Source of the DNA: Macropodus opercularis
Lineage: Eukaryota; Chordata; Actinopteri; Anabantiformes; Osphronemidae
Length of the DNA stretch: 64,000 nucleotides
Assembly (NCBI GenBank): GCA_030770545.1
Contig: CM061104.1
Location: 12,285,001-12,349,000 of the forward strand
Direction of reading: 5' to 3'
The notes below the pieces were generated by a model that was not told the origin of the DNA, did not search any database, and saw only the letters and a list, made by a program, of their open reading frames with translations. Within the stretch, counting starts at the first letter, position 1. Each line of letters begins with the position of its first letter. The translations under genes and the position numbers were made by a program. Of this stretch, positions 35,410 to 48,300 are shown piece by piece.

Positions 35410-37790
35410 ATGGCTAAAACAGCAACTGGTAAGCATGTTCACATGGACTCTATCAAAACCAGAGGGCGGATGGATGAAGTTACGGATGGATGGATGGTCG
35501 CATCCGTTCTGCATAGAGCCCGCGTTGGCCCGGGTTAGTCTACGGGTATAGATCGTGCATCTCCAGCGTGAAATGTGTCTTTTGAACGAGTCGCTGAATT
35601 TAGATGCTCGTCTTCACAGCCCGTTTCTCTCTGGATTACGATCTATTGACTGAGCATTGGCGTCTCTTAATGATAGCAAGAAACTGTGCTTAAAGCAAAG
35701 CATCCTCGGTTATTAGGTAACTGAAGCGTCTCCTTCATTTTCCTCCTCTGCGTCCTCCTCCTCATTTCTTTTCATCTAATATGATGTAACAGTGGATAAT
35801 TAGCCGCTATTGGCTGTGCACAGCTTTATTTACAACGCTGCACCTGCGGCTCACGCTACAGCGGCCCCAACATGCAGCATAATGCAGACGGACCCCACCC
35901 AAGATGCTGAGCTGCCGACAGTGAAGCTGAGAGGGCTTGTTTGGTCGTGACATTTTTTTATCATACCTCTGTCGTTTAACCAAACGAGCTCCAGCTGGTT
36001 ATGGAAAAGCATTTTCTCTATTCCAGATCAACTCAATTTACTCATCAAAGGTTTGCTTATGTCTTACTGCCAAGGTTGCTTCGCCGGCAGTGTCTGATGT
36101 GCTGTCCTTTATTTTGCAAAAAAACACAACCCAAAACATATTATTGGCAGATGTACAAATGAAAAGGCTCTAAGTTCAGACCATTCTAGAAATGAACACT
36201 GTGAGCATTCTCTTAACAGGCTGTATTAGTCATCCTGCCTGATGGCCAGTTATTGTTGTAGGCCAGACACTTAGCATATTTGTTTTCATGGAGTTGTTTA
36301 GCCTCTGCATATATCTAAAAAAAATATGATCATATTAATGTAAGCATGTCACCATGATGAAGAAACCGGCTTCGTTATGGTGTGTTTGTGTGGTGGCAGA
36401 GATGAAGAGCAGACAGGTGCATGGCAGGGTGGGAGGCAGGCCAGCCCTGCAGCAAGGGGCCGCTTCACACACTGGCCTTTGCAGCAGAAGACTTAGTGAC
36501 ACCGTGACAGTCGGTAGTGCAGGGAGAGCCAGGTGGGCATGTCGGCAAACGAGCGTGAAAGAAATGCCCAACATCCAGGTGAAAACGTCATCTTCCCCAG
36601 ATAAACAAAATGTCTTATTATAACATCCACTGAAGTAGCTTGTGTGATGTGTTTGATCACAGGAAACATTCGTTCAATCTGTAGCACAGCACTTAAATAC
36701 ATTTTAGCCCAATAAATCCTCAGCGCATCAAATTGAGCTATTTTCTTTTCATAACCTAAAATCTCCTAATTTAGAAACAGGTATAAGAAACAGCTACATG
36801 CAGTGATTTGTTGTACTGTTAGTTCCCAGTGGCACTGGCTGACACTAGCAGGGAGCTGATTAGCAACACAGTTCTGCCCGCGTAACACTCACCTGGATGC
36901 TATTTTGTGTGCTCATGCTCCCCCAGCATACAAAGAAAAGATGAAGGAGTTGTCCGTCCTCTCCCTCATCTGCTCCTGCTTCTACCCAGAGTCACGCAAC
37001 AAGCTTGTGCGTGAGTTTCAAGGTATGTACAAGGATCAGTTCTTCTGCTGCATTAAACTAATCGCTCCAGGTGGATGTTTGAACATTTGTTGGATATAAT
37101 GACTTATTAATGGACTTGCTGTACTCGCTGTTTTGTAATTGTCTGATTTGCAGACATGGAAGTCAAACCTATAAACAAGCGGGCATCGGGCCAGGCCTTC
37201 GAGGTGATCCTCAAGCCTCTGTCTCCAGTGTCAAACGTAGCCCATAACCTCCCATCACCCCCTAAGAGGGACATCTCTTTGGATGACATTGAGAGGAAAC
37301 TGGAAGCTGCCGAGGAACGAAGGAGGGTAAATATTTCTCCTGTTCGAAATGGTTCTGTGAAAAAAGCAATCAGACAATCACTGTGTTATTGTTGGTGCGC
37401 CCATTTAGATGCAGGAGACCCAGGTGCTGATAGCTTTGGCAGAGAAGCGAGAGCACGAGCGGTTTGTGTTGCTAAAGGCCATGGAAGAGAACAGCAACTT
37501 CAGCAAGATGGCTGAGGAGAAGCTCCAGATGAAGATGGAGCAGAACAAGGAGAACCGCGAAGCCCATCTGGCGGCCATGATCGAGCGTCTACAGGAGAAG
37601 GTGAGGAATGCAAAAATGTAAAGAAGCTCCACATCCAGGTCTGCTGAACCAGGCCACAGGCCAGTGAATAATCACTATATGCTAGTAATTATATATAATC
37701 GCTCTTTCCATGTTGTGGTGGTGATTTCAGGAGAAACACGCAGCTGTCGTGCGTAGGAACAAAGAGCTGAGGGAAGAGCTGACAGCATAA
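35410..37790 (+). CDS. stmn2: Stathmin-2 (SCG10)
   Basis: Neuronal, membrane-attached, tubulin-binding phosphoprotein that destabilises microtubules in growth cones. Five coding exons: 35410-35428, 36927-37022, 37154-37326, 37409-37600 and 37731-37790. They total 540 nt, 179 residues, exactly the mammalian STMN2 length. The N-terminus MAKTATAYKEKMKELS carries the Cys22/Cys24 pair (LICSCF) used for palmitoylation in the family. Proline-directed serines fall at positions 62 and 73, matching the known JNK sites. The stathmin-like domain (KRASGQAFEVILKP onwards) ends in the long tubulin-binding helix, including KMAEEKLQMKMEQNKENREA. The linked hey1 repeats the human 8q21 order. Which of the two teleost stmn2 paralogues this is cannot be settled from the window. 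Confidence 0.95.
35429..36926 (+). other. stmn2: stmn2 first intron
   Basis: A 1.5-kb intron after a six-codon first exon. It contains a short GGATGGAT run near 35490 and a GT-rich tract at 36380-36397 followed by CAG. No conserved coding exon is seen. Confidence 0.6.
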
Positions 37791-39853
37791 GGCTCACACA
37801 AGCCCTGACTTCCATGGTCCATCTACGCCTCTCTTCAGTCCTGCCCCCTTCCCTCACCGTCCTCAGAGCAGACCCCCAACCTCGGAGGCCCAGAGGTTTG
37901 AGGACCTCATCACCACTACACACCACTCTACCCGTACTCACAACTGTCAGTATTATCAGTGAATACAAACATCAGTAACACTCCCTGGAGAAACGAATGG
38001 ATTTGTTGATTTTAGAGCAAATGTGAGAATATGGCTATTATTGTGTAAATAGCTTTTCCCCCAGCTCTATATATCAGTTCACACAACATACAACTTCAGA
38101 CACTTAGCTATTGGTTAATGTTTCCCTTCTTGAAATTTGACTCTTCGGCCCGTTTCTTGTGAAAGCGCTCAGTGTTTCCTGACGATGTCATGACGACGTT
38201 TCTGTGTCTTTGTGAAGAGTGGCGGTTGGCGTACACAGACCACAGACTCCTCAAGATATCCGAGAATCCCACCGGTGTCTTCGTCGCGCTCATTCTGCTA
38301 CACACACACAAGCCACAGCTTCATAAAGTGTCCACGTCCTCTGAAACGAGCTTGATAATGAACAATAGGTGCTTTATTTTTTATTAAGAATGTCTTTACC
38401 CAATCCGCCCGAACACGGCAGGTTCCCACTTAGCAGCGAATGCATCTTTAGGTCAATCAAACACTCGGTATTTGGGGATTCATCTCTTGAATGTTATGAC
38501 ACCATACTGGTACTGTGCATAGTGTCTTGGACGGTGGAATGTGCTATTGCCACACCTTGATATTGATAGTGACAACTTGACGTATGTCTGTGTGGATGTG
38601 TGTGAATGTCCGTTTGCCACGAGGCGCTGTTAGCTTCTGCTCTCTTTAGGGGATCTGATGGAGAATGGATGTGAGACGCTTTACGTTCAGCACACTCAAT
38701 CAGCCTCTTTTTAATAGACGACACTACTGATATCTGCCTGCACCCGCCGCTGCTTGTGTTTCTCTCTTCATATATTTCTCTGTGAAAGCTTTGCTGAATA
38801 AAGGTTTGGGGTTCTGTGAACATGGCATGCACCATCTACTGACTGTCTGTGCTTTAAGAGGAAGGAAAATGTTAACTGCCAAATAAAAGAACCAGTTATG
38901 TACACATCCGGACGACCACAGTCTCCCCTTCATTGACTGTTTTACGTATGGTCTAGTCCCACGTTAATTCATTTAGAGTTTTATATTTCAAAACCCGCTA
39001 TGCTCCTCCCAGAGGCTAAGATGGACGTAGGTTAACAACAAAATCATTTTCATAAAGGCTGAGGCAGACACAGACAATATGATGTTCATCCACTAGATGG
39101 CAGCGGCAGATTTGCCAAACAAAAAGATTGAGACCACACTCACACACACCTCATCGAAGCGAGATCCAAAACGTCCAGTGCAATGCATGTGATGCAGTGA
39201 CTAATTAGGCTGAAGCTGCGAAATATTTTAATAGTTTATTATAAATAATTGAAACATATCACAAAGAATAACATTTTTAACCCAATCTCAATTTTAAGCC
39301 GTCACCAAATGATCACTTTTGAAGTTTTAAGCTTTCAGTGTTTAGGTTTAGGGCCTCAAAACAAAACATTACACTTGTTTTAACGTGTAATAATTGATTT
39401 GAGGCGTATTTGCTGCCCCTCGTGGACGTCTGGGGTACTGCACAGATGAATAAAAGCGAGCCACTGAACAGGGTTCGGGTTAGTCAGCAGAGCAAAAACA
39501 CTGAACAGTGACTTATTGTTCCAGTTGTCTGTTTGTTGTTGTTACTTTTTTACCATTTTCCGTCCATGTCCCCATCCTGTTCACACTATTGTCTCCATTT
39601 CAGACCAACCCAAGCTGGTGAGGTCAGGCCAACATTGTAAAGGATTTCCTCTAGCTCTTAATGATTTCCTGGGTATTCATGGGGGCAACAATGCTCTTGG
39701 ATTTAGTTACTCACCTGGCACACAGTGAAGGAGTCGCCTTTCAGTCAATAATCTCACCTTATAAAAAGTCACAAGTATATAATTAACTTTTGTAGCATTG
39801 CACCTGCAGATGACATGTTAATCGCAAAGGTGGCATGTTTTATACATTTAAAA
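37791..39853. other. stmn2 3'UTR and intergenic spacer to hey1
   Basis: Non-coding. The stmn2 3'UTR probably runs to the AATAAA at 38882-38887, about 1.1 kb after the stop, as stathmin-2 genes often have long 3'UTRs. From there to about 39.85 kb I see only AT-rich spacer between two convergent genes. Confidence 0.5.
38882..38887 (+). terminator. stmn2: Candidate poly(A) signal of stmn2
   Basis: AATAAA on the + strand, preceded by a CTGCCA-rich context, about 1.1 kb after the stmn2 stop codon. Earlier non-canonical signals cannot be excluded. Confidence 0.4.
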
Positions 39854-40338
39854 TTTATTTATACAAAAATATCACGAATAGATAAAAGAATGCGACCTTC
39901 AAACGTACAAAGAGTTAGTTTTCCAGCAATACAGGAATTATCCATGTAGTTCGGATCCCACAAGAAGCCGACCGAATTAGGCAAATCTACATCACGTTAC
40001 ATACAGACATCTGTGCTGAATCAGTGTCTGATCTACAAAATATCACTTCTTTATGCTTACATGAAGTGTATTTATGGCCCATAATTCACATGGTATCATC
40101 AGTTCTCTCCCTGAAGACAGTGCATGTTAACTAAAATAGTTTTCCTTTCAGCAAAGAGCAGAGACGAAATTACATCCATCAGCAAGGTGTTGACGTCACC
40201 TCTCTATTTAGCAAAGTAGCATCTGTTTGCTTTGTTCGTCTGTGTCTTATTGCTACAAAATCAGATGAGGCAGGTTGTCCACTTGTTTCTGTGGTGGTGG
40301 CCACAGCTCAGCTGTTGCCTTCAGTCCAGCTGTTCGCT
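39854..40338 (-). other. hey1: 3'UTR of hey1
   Basis: About 0.5 kb on the - strand after the hey1 stop. The transcript-strand AATAAA corresponds to TTTATT at 39854-39859. Confidence 0.55.
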
Positions 40339-41617
40339 TCAGAAGGCCCCAATCTCTGTGCCCCAAGGCCTGTAGGGCTTTGATGGGTTGGAGGAGGGCC
40401 TGGCTGTGCTGAGGGCCATTGGGGCTATGAGAGGAAACGCACCGAAGGAGAGAGGAAAGGCTGAAATTGAGGAGACGAGTGGTGGCGAAACCTTGGACGT
40501 TGGCACGGGCAGACTGAGGGGCAGCGAGCTGTTGGGGGGCAGAGCGCTCAGCCTGGATATTCCAGATGCTTCAGCGGTGGAGGAAGGAGATGTAGAGGAC
40601 GAAGAGGAGGAGAGTGGGCTGCCTTTGGATGCAGGTGTCCTGCCCTGAGGGTGGTTCAGGAGCAGGGGGTGGGGGAGATGGGCAGGGGCAGCCCCATAGG
40701 CAGAGCCCCAGGCTAAGTGTTCCAGTCCAGTGTGCACCTCCCTCTGAGATGCGTAGTTGCTGAGGTGGGATACCAAGCGTACGCGGAGGGGGTCTGCACT
40801 GTCCCGACCCTCGATGATGCTCAGGTAGCGAGCGGTCTCTGCCAGACACTCCCTGAACCCCAGGCTGTGGTAATCCTTCGCGAGGGCTTGAGCCTCAAAG
40901 TAACCTGTCAGCAGGGGAAGCATAAAATGTGTGACTTGCATGAATTTACATACATTTCACTTCATTTCCAATGTCTAAAATGTCAAATGTCAGTTACCTT
41001 TGCCACCAGACGCATGAAGCATCTTCAAATGGTCCACAGTCATTTGCAATATTTCAGCTTTTTCCAACTTAGCTGATCCCTGAAAATAACGAGAAAATGT
41101 TTTGTTAATTTTAATGACGATCACGAGAAGAGCGTTTAAATGCGTCCCGGCAGCACTTACCTGCTTCTCAAAGGCACTGGGCACCAGTCTCCTCAGTTCT
41201 GATAGACTGTTATTGATTCGGTCCCGTCTCCGCTTCTCAATTATCTGTAAAATAGAAACAACCTCAGTCAGGTCACACATAGAATAAAGTTCTGAGCTTG
41301 TCAGTCACGGTGGCAGCAGCGTCAGCAGGTTTTTTCTCACCCCTCTGCGCCTTTTTCTGGCTTGAACTTGCGTGGTCGTTGAGGGAGACATGGAGCCATG
41401 AGAATCAAGCTGTCTAAAAAATTAAAGGGCAAGAAATGATCATTTCTCAAATTAAATCACCACGCTTAAAATAGTGGGACATCCCATAAAATGCTCAGTC
41501 TGTATTCCACGCTTTGAAAGGACTGACGTACCCATTTTCGTCGCCACTGTCCTTCTCCACCTCGACGTTGTCGTCCAGGTCGCTGTCCGATGAGCTGTAG
41601 TTGTGGCTTCGCTTCAT
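40339..41617 (-). CDS. hey1: Hairy/E(spl)-related bHLH repressor HEY1
   Basis: Nuclear transcriptional repressor and direct Notch target in heart and vessel development. In transcript order the exons are 41617-41532, 41413-41341, 41244-41161, 41079-40998 and 40904-40339. They total 891 nt, 296 residues. It starts MKRSHNYSSSDSDLDDNVEV like HEY1. The bHLH covers about residues 48-105, with basic part RKRRRGIIEKRRRDRINNS; it has the Gly that replaces the Hes-type Pro. The Orange domain follows at about 120-157 (GFRECLAETARYLSI), then a Ser/Pro-rich C-terminal region. The tail KPYRPWGTEIGAF holds the YRPW motif and the HEY1-type end. The acceptor of exon 2 is set by phase: TTTAG|ACAG keeps the frame, while the later CAG does not. 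Confidence 0.96.
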
Positions 41618-42147
41618 CTTGCCGTGTGATGCTGAGGCTCGTTCCAGGTGAAGCTCCGGCGGCGCACTGACAGCGGGGACTCCGAGCCGCAGCCTAAACG
41701 TCACACGGTCGTTTCCACCCCGTGCGGAGGAGGGCGGGGCCGCCGGCATGAGGTGGGCGGTGCTAGACGCGACCTGAGCCCATGCACACACAAATGAAAC
41801 CCAGAGGCGGAAGAGAGCTCAACACATGCGATTCATGAAATCATTACTACATGTAATCATGTTTTATTGCTGGCCCGTTGCCTCCAGTCCTCAGGCCAAC
41901 AGTTTCCCTGGTCTTCTCCTGTGCTGTTGGGGACACACGGCCTTCATGCTATTAGCAGAGTGTGTTGTTCATTGTCTACTGTCAGTTGTGTGGCACCACA
42001 ACAGCATCGATCAACCGTGCGGCTGAACATTAGTCAGTAGTGTTTCCAGGCTGTCCCAGGAAACTGCCCCCACCCATCCCTCCACCCTCCAGCCAGGTCA
42101 TCTGACTGGCACAGGCGGGGAACCATCCATCCCCTCGCTCTGCCGCA

Positions 42148-42154
42148 GTGGGAA
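42148..42154 (+). promoter_or_regulatory. hey1: RBPJ-like core (GTGGGAA) upstream of hey1
   Basis: A GTGGGAA core, about 530 bp upstream of the hey1 start codon. HEY1 is a direct target of Notch through RBPJ sites of this form. The motif is short and occurs by chance elsewhere, so it is only suggestive. Confidence 0.25.
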
Positions 42155-45100
42155 AGAGGAACAGAAGTGTTTGGAGAAGCTCAAGCTACCGCAGATGAAT
42201 GTTTTCTTACGAACGACACGAAGAAGCATAAAACCCCACTTAGGCATACGTGCCTGGCTCTGCGTGGGGAGCAGGGGTGGTCTGCAGGAGGTGTGATAAT
42301 TTGACCCCGCTAATACGCTGTTTATGTTCCAGGGCGTAACCGATCTCTTCTGCTTGTTTTGCTAGCAGGTATCAGGGAAAGCAGAGATTTAAAGAACTAA
42401 TACTTATGCCTACATGCACATTTCATAAAGTCAACATGACCCATACATGAAAACATGCACCATGGGTCAGTTATCACACAGAGTAGAGACTGCAAAAAAG
42501 CCAAACCAACCAGAACTATGTTGTATCACCAAGTATATAATAAATAATATAGGACCGTCACTATAGGTTAGTATTCTGCTTGCATTACAGTATTTAAATA
42601 CCATGACATTTGTTGTATTTGTTATTTTATAGATAAACATATGACTGGTCCATAAAAGCAGTGCCTGACTACAACTTATTTATTAGTGTAAAATGTTAAA
42701 GGTCACATGTTAATGCACATGAAATAAAAAGGTTTCATATCTGTGTAAGCAGATAATCAGAACATCCCTTCTACTGCTTCCATCATATATGGCTGGAAAC
42801 ACGTAATAACATAAAACAGCTGTGAAATGAAGATATGCGTCCTCTGTCTGTGGGAAACAACAGCACTTGCAGTCGGAGACGTCTGGTAAGGCCATCAGTG
42901 GGAGCGTGACCCCCCCCTTGTCGTCCTTCATTCCAGCCGCTTGTAGAGGAGCAGCTGTGCGTCAGGTCAGTTGTTAACTTGCTGTGCTGGGAGCTAGACA
43001 AGTGCGGATGAGAGCTTGATTCCAGCGAGCAACTGCAGGCCGACATGCTGTTCCCAAAGCGTCAGAGGGGCTTCAGCGGTGACGGATACAACGCACAAGC
43101 TCGCGTTATCCTGTGTTATTCTGATGCTGAGACCCGGGATGAGCCTTACTTACCCTGTGACACAGATGTACACACACACAGACCCACACCCTCTCTCTGT
43201 GAGCGCACACCCATTTCATGCACTTCTACACTCCCACCCTCCACTTTGTTGATTTATGGACCTTTACATTTGTGTTATCTAGGACTGACACACTCCAAGG
43301 CTCATTTTCTTCGTTTGTGGACAGTGCATCTCCTGCAGGCGTCAGATTCAGACACAGATCCCAGTTAGGTTTACTACAAATCCTCTACCTGGTGTGTCTC
43401 CTCCAGACAGCAGCGCACGTGACCTCTCCGTGACTCACAGCTGAATACTTGAATATATTTGGAATCACTTCAGAATTGTTTATCATACTATTATAATAAT
43501 AAGTCTCTACAGTGCCACCAGTCCAGGTTCACATGGTCTCCATTAAACAGACACTAACCATTCTTCTAACACCTGAGTGTCAAGGTCCTTCACATTAGCG
43601 CTGACATTCCTGTGGCCCATTAAGCATAATTATGATTCTTCTGCTGAAAACCCTGACATTTCACAACATTTTCCCAGCAGCTGAGTCTCTTCGTGACTTT
43701 AAATGCAAATGTCCCGTTCGCCCAGTGTGTGTCGTTCGTTATCTTTAGGCCACATCTAATAACTTGAACACGATGCTGAACTGTGTGTTGACCGTGGGCC
43801 TAACTCAGCACCAGTTTGGCGAAACTGCTTTCAAACCAGTGCCAGGAAGCTAAGAGGTATAAGCAGGCATTTGTTTGAAACTGGCGTGTGCCCAGCTGCC
43901 TTCCTCAATCTTCCCTTAGGTTTCCCTTGGTGACTCTTTGTGTGTGAGAGTGCGGCCTGAATGTGTGCTGGTGTGTCTGCGTGTGTTTGTGTGTGTGTGC
44001 GAGTGTGTTTAGGAGGTGCTGTTTCCCACAGCCCTGATCTAATTCCGTGGTAACCCAATCTCCGTGTGAGCGCTTCCCGGCGAGTGTTCTCCCACCCGTC
44101 AACAGTCTCCCCCTGGCTGGCTGAGTGGCTGAGTGTGTCTGACAGAGGCCGGCTCAGTCCCACTGGACCCCAACCCCCCTGCTACCCCTGCCTCCGTCCT
44201 ACCCACCCTCCCATCAGGATTGATTTACTATGTCAACCGTTGGGGCTGTCGGCAGCAGCGGCGCTCGCAGCCGTGCCTGCATCCTGTGTGCACACCACCC
44301 TGACATTTTATACCTGTCAGTCAACAACTGCTGGAGAGAGGCTGCGTTAGTCTGTGTGGGAGACGTGTGTGCGTGAGATCACACCCTGTCAAACGAAGGG
44401 AAGCTTCATGTGCAGACTTATGAACTTTGATGCATGTGCATGAGCTGCGTGTGTTATGTAAGAGACAGAAAATGCCACCCATGTTGGTCCAACTGAGGGA
44501 AATGTCTCCCACACTGCTTCCACACAACAATGTTATCCTATGGGCCACAGCTTCCTGTCTGTCCCCTCTGGTTCCACTCAGCACCCAGGCGCTATATTGG
44601 GCAGGGACCAGACCCATTCTCAGTGTTTTTACCATAATACACTCGCCTCATTCTTTACCTTCCTGCCTTTGTTGGCACCCTTTCTCCTTGTGATACTGGG
44701 ATAGGTAAACTCAGGGAGGATATATTGACTTCCTCATTTCTTTGTTTAGCAGTTTTTCTTTCCTGAGGACAGCTCCTCAGGTTATAGTACTGACACCAGG
44801 ATCTCAGCACTGGCTGCCAATTACAGGGCTTTGAGTCAATTACAGGGCATGAGCACCATTTAGAAAAGAGTTGCACGATTCTTTGAACTCTGATATGAAC
44901 AACACTACGAGCTGGATTTAGAGAAAAACAACATGAATGCCCAGAGTAAGTAAAATCTATTTCATCCTTTCTCTACAAGACTGCACGCTCCTGCACAATG
45001 ACCTCTTACAATTACATTGTCCATGAGGTTTGCCAGTACGCTGCCCAGTACCAGTTAACTAATGCAAGTCCACAATGGAGGGAAGGCAGATCACAAGACT

Positions 45101-45374
45101 GGTTCCCAAATAAGCGCAACAGGAGACAGCACGTGACGTCGACACAGAGAAAGGAAGACCACGGAGCTCGCTACTTTGAGCCCACACATTGTGTTGCCAC
45201 AGGAAAAACATTGTTTGCATATCAATAGAGTGTATGTGTGAGATTGTAGGGGGTAAGCTGGAAAGAGGTCCGGGCTCTAATTGAAATGTATCTCCTGGAT
45301 TACATCTCGCAGAGGGGACTTGACGATGTTTCATGAATTATTAGGGAAGTCAGGCCAAATATTATCAGATGTTC

Positions 45375-45395
45375 TGTGTGTGTGTGTGTGTGTGT
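45375..45395. repeat. (TG)n microsatellite
   Basis: About ten TG dinucleotides in the hey1-FABP interval. Confidence 0.9.
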
Positions 45396-48300
45396 TGTTT
45401 TGGCAATATGATGGAAAAATTACATTTTTAAACTAGTCCTAGAAGATCAACAATCACATTCAACTAACTTCTTTACATACCTCAAATGCCTAGTTTTTCC
45501 TTGCAGTTTGACATTAAATCTGATTTGTGACTACAGCAAACTTTATTCTAAGGCTGAGCAGACAAAGAGAAGAGAGTGGAGTCAATGGTGTGTCACAAGT
45601 TTGTCAAAAAAAAGTTGTCTTTTCTGTGAGCCGGCTCCTTTCCCAGTGGATGCTCTGTGCCAGCTGTCTGCGCTGCAGTAAAGTACTGCTTTCCCAAGCT
45701 CTGACCTGTGGGAAAATCTGTTGTGGCCAGTAATTGATTCCGCCCTGCCAGCCCCATTACTCTCTACTGCAGTCAAACTGCCAGTGATCTGCAGAAAGCC
45801 TGTTAGCACAGCTCCTTTTTACCCTTCTCTCTCTTCCCCCACTCGCACAAAATGCACCAGAATCCCAGCAAATCCTGCTGTTAATTCCATCGTTATTTCA
45901 ATCTGTCTCTGTACATTATTTTTCATAATATAATCCACCTACTTCAAAAGTTTTTTCACCCTTTCCATCAATCAATGTTTTCATCAAAATATTTAGTCTT
46001 TTGACAGCAAAAACTGCTTCTATTATTTTAACAGCACCGATTAGTGTGACATTGCACTTGTTACATGCATCTGCTGCTATTTGGTCCCCTCCACAATCAC
46101 ATTGATGTGACCTGACAGAGAGCGCTGGCCGGTTTACCAAGGCAGTGTCACAGATATTAATGATCCCTGTCATCTCTTTGATAAAGGGATGGTCATTTGG
46201 CTGCAGAGCTGCACAGTGGAGGCCCCGTGAAAACCCCTCCCGCAAATTTTGTCATGAAATATTAAGTGCAAGCATCTGCAGAGATGGGTGACTTGTTTCT
46301 CACATACTAACATTTACCACATGTCCAAATAGAGGCAAGTGCTCCTCCTTCCAATTAATCTTCAATTAGAGGTTCTGCTTTGTGCCATCGCATCTGTTTG
46401 CTGGTCTTGACTCAGCAGGTGGGCGTTGGTGGACGCGTGTGCACACAGACGCAGCACAGGAATAGAAGAGGTTTGGTCACACGTTTACGTGACTCTTGTG
46501 CTTATGCAAGTCTCGCTTCTTTTTAACTTACATTGCAACACTATGAACTCAGAGAGAGACCACGTTATGGTGAGTGAGTCCGTGAAGTAATCGTTCCATG
46601 AGAGACGCGAGAGGCCTCAAGCTGAATGATTTATCAGGGATTCTCCTGACTGTTGCAGGCTTTAAATACCTACCAGCTGAGGGCTGCACTTTCCCATGTC
46701 GTAAGGGGTCAGAAGGGCGCTCTCTAAGCAATGGCAGCTCTTTTTCACATATGAATTTCATCCCACTGCTGGAGGATCTAAGAGAGCATAAAACAGAGGC
46801 ACAGAACTGTACAGTATCCATCACTTTAGGTCCTGGTGAACCCTCCGCCTACTGCACCATGCACCCGGTGGCTGTAACCCCATTGGCAGCTCTCCCTGTA
46901 TGTCTGCCCATACTCACAGAACAAGCAGTGTCTCTGTGAGAGGCAGTAACCCCCACCCACCAAATGGCCTCCCCCAGTCCCTCTGCAGCCCTACTGTCAG
47001 TGTGCTGCAAACCAGAAGCCTGAGGCGCAGGGAGCGTGTGGGATGAAGGGATGAGAAAGAAGATCAAAGCAGGAGGCATGAAAAAGCTCAAAGCACACAA
47101 GCAAGAGGCACCTCTCTGACCCCGCCGCCACACACACACACTCTTCATCCTGGCCGTGCAGAACTGTTGGCGCCCACCCTGGCCTCTGGTTCCTCCTCCT
47201 CCTCCAGCAGTCGTGTAAAAAGGCAGAGAGGAGAGGGCGTATCGCTCAGGTCGTGTGAGCCTCTTAGCAGATGGTTGGGACCTGCTGGGAACCAGAAATG
47301 AAGCGATGCCCTCTGTTGGTGCTGAGCCTTGGCACGCAGGCAACGGGTCATTTGTGTTCATTTCAATAACTTAAACAAGATTTTCATACTTATAGAATAA
47401 GCTTTTAAAATGGATCGTTTCATTTCATTTCAAAACATTCAATCATCTTTGGGGTTTATTAACATATCATGGGCATGTCTCAACTACAGTCCATGAAGAA
47501 CTAAAAGACTTAGTTAGGTCTCTACATGGAGGAGATTCATTCTCCACTGTATCTTAGGTAAAGGCTTAACCAGAAAATAAAATGCAGTTTGAGCCAAGAA
47601 AAAAAGAGAATACAAGAGGAAAAGGATTTGACTTGGTAAAAGGTGTGATTTAAATATGACGAGCTGTTGTTCTTTATGAAGCACTATCTTTGAGTGTTGA
47701 ATGACAAAGTTCAAAGTTCAGCATGAAGGTGACCAGCTGCAATCTCAACTTTACCTGCTGACATTGAGTACTGTCGTTTGGGTTCATAATGAACCCAGTC
47801 AGACTTGCGAGCTTCGCCTTGGCCCTGAGGATCCTCTCTCCATTATTCATGAGTCCTCAGGTTGGACCCTGGGAACAAGTTGAGCGAGGCCCTGTGTCAA
47901 TACGAAACACTGGCCGCCACAATGGCCTCTACCTCCAACTACACTGTTGACAGACACCAACACAAAGGAGCTGAAAGGGGTCCCCCTCCGTTCTCACACA
48001 CACTGAAGAATGAGTCAGTGTGCTGCCGCTCAGAGCTGTGTTTGTACAGTATATACAGCTTTTGTCCATGGCCACTGTTCTCGCATCAATGGGGGCTGAA
48101 GTGTTGATGAAAACCAGAAGGAAAAGGCTTCTATGCGGCTGCCAGCAAGAGTTCATGTTCATTAGATGGGCTCAGTGTCTTCTGGACGGCACCTGTATGT
48201 ATGCGGAGAAACGCCGGGTGACAGAACAACAAGTAATCGGATTATGGGATTGGCAAACAACATTCCATGATATATTAGAGCCCAGCCTCCTCAATTATCA

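Noticed and set aside
37601..37621. Alternative stathmin-2 C-terminus by reading through the exon 4 donor (EKVRNAKM)
   Set aside because: The downstream exon 37731-37790 gives the exact conserved ending and length, so the read-through is simply intron sequence.
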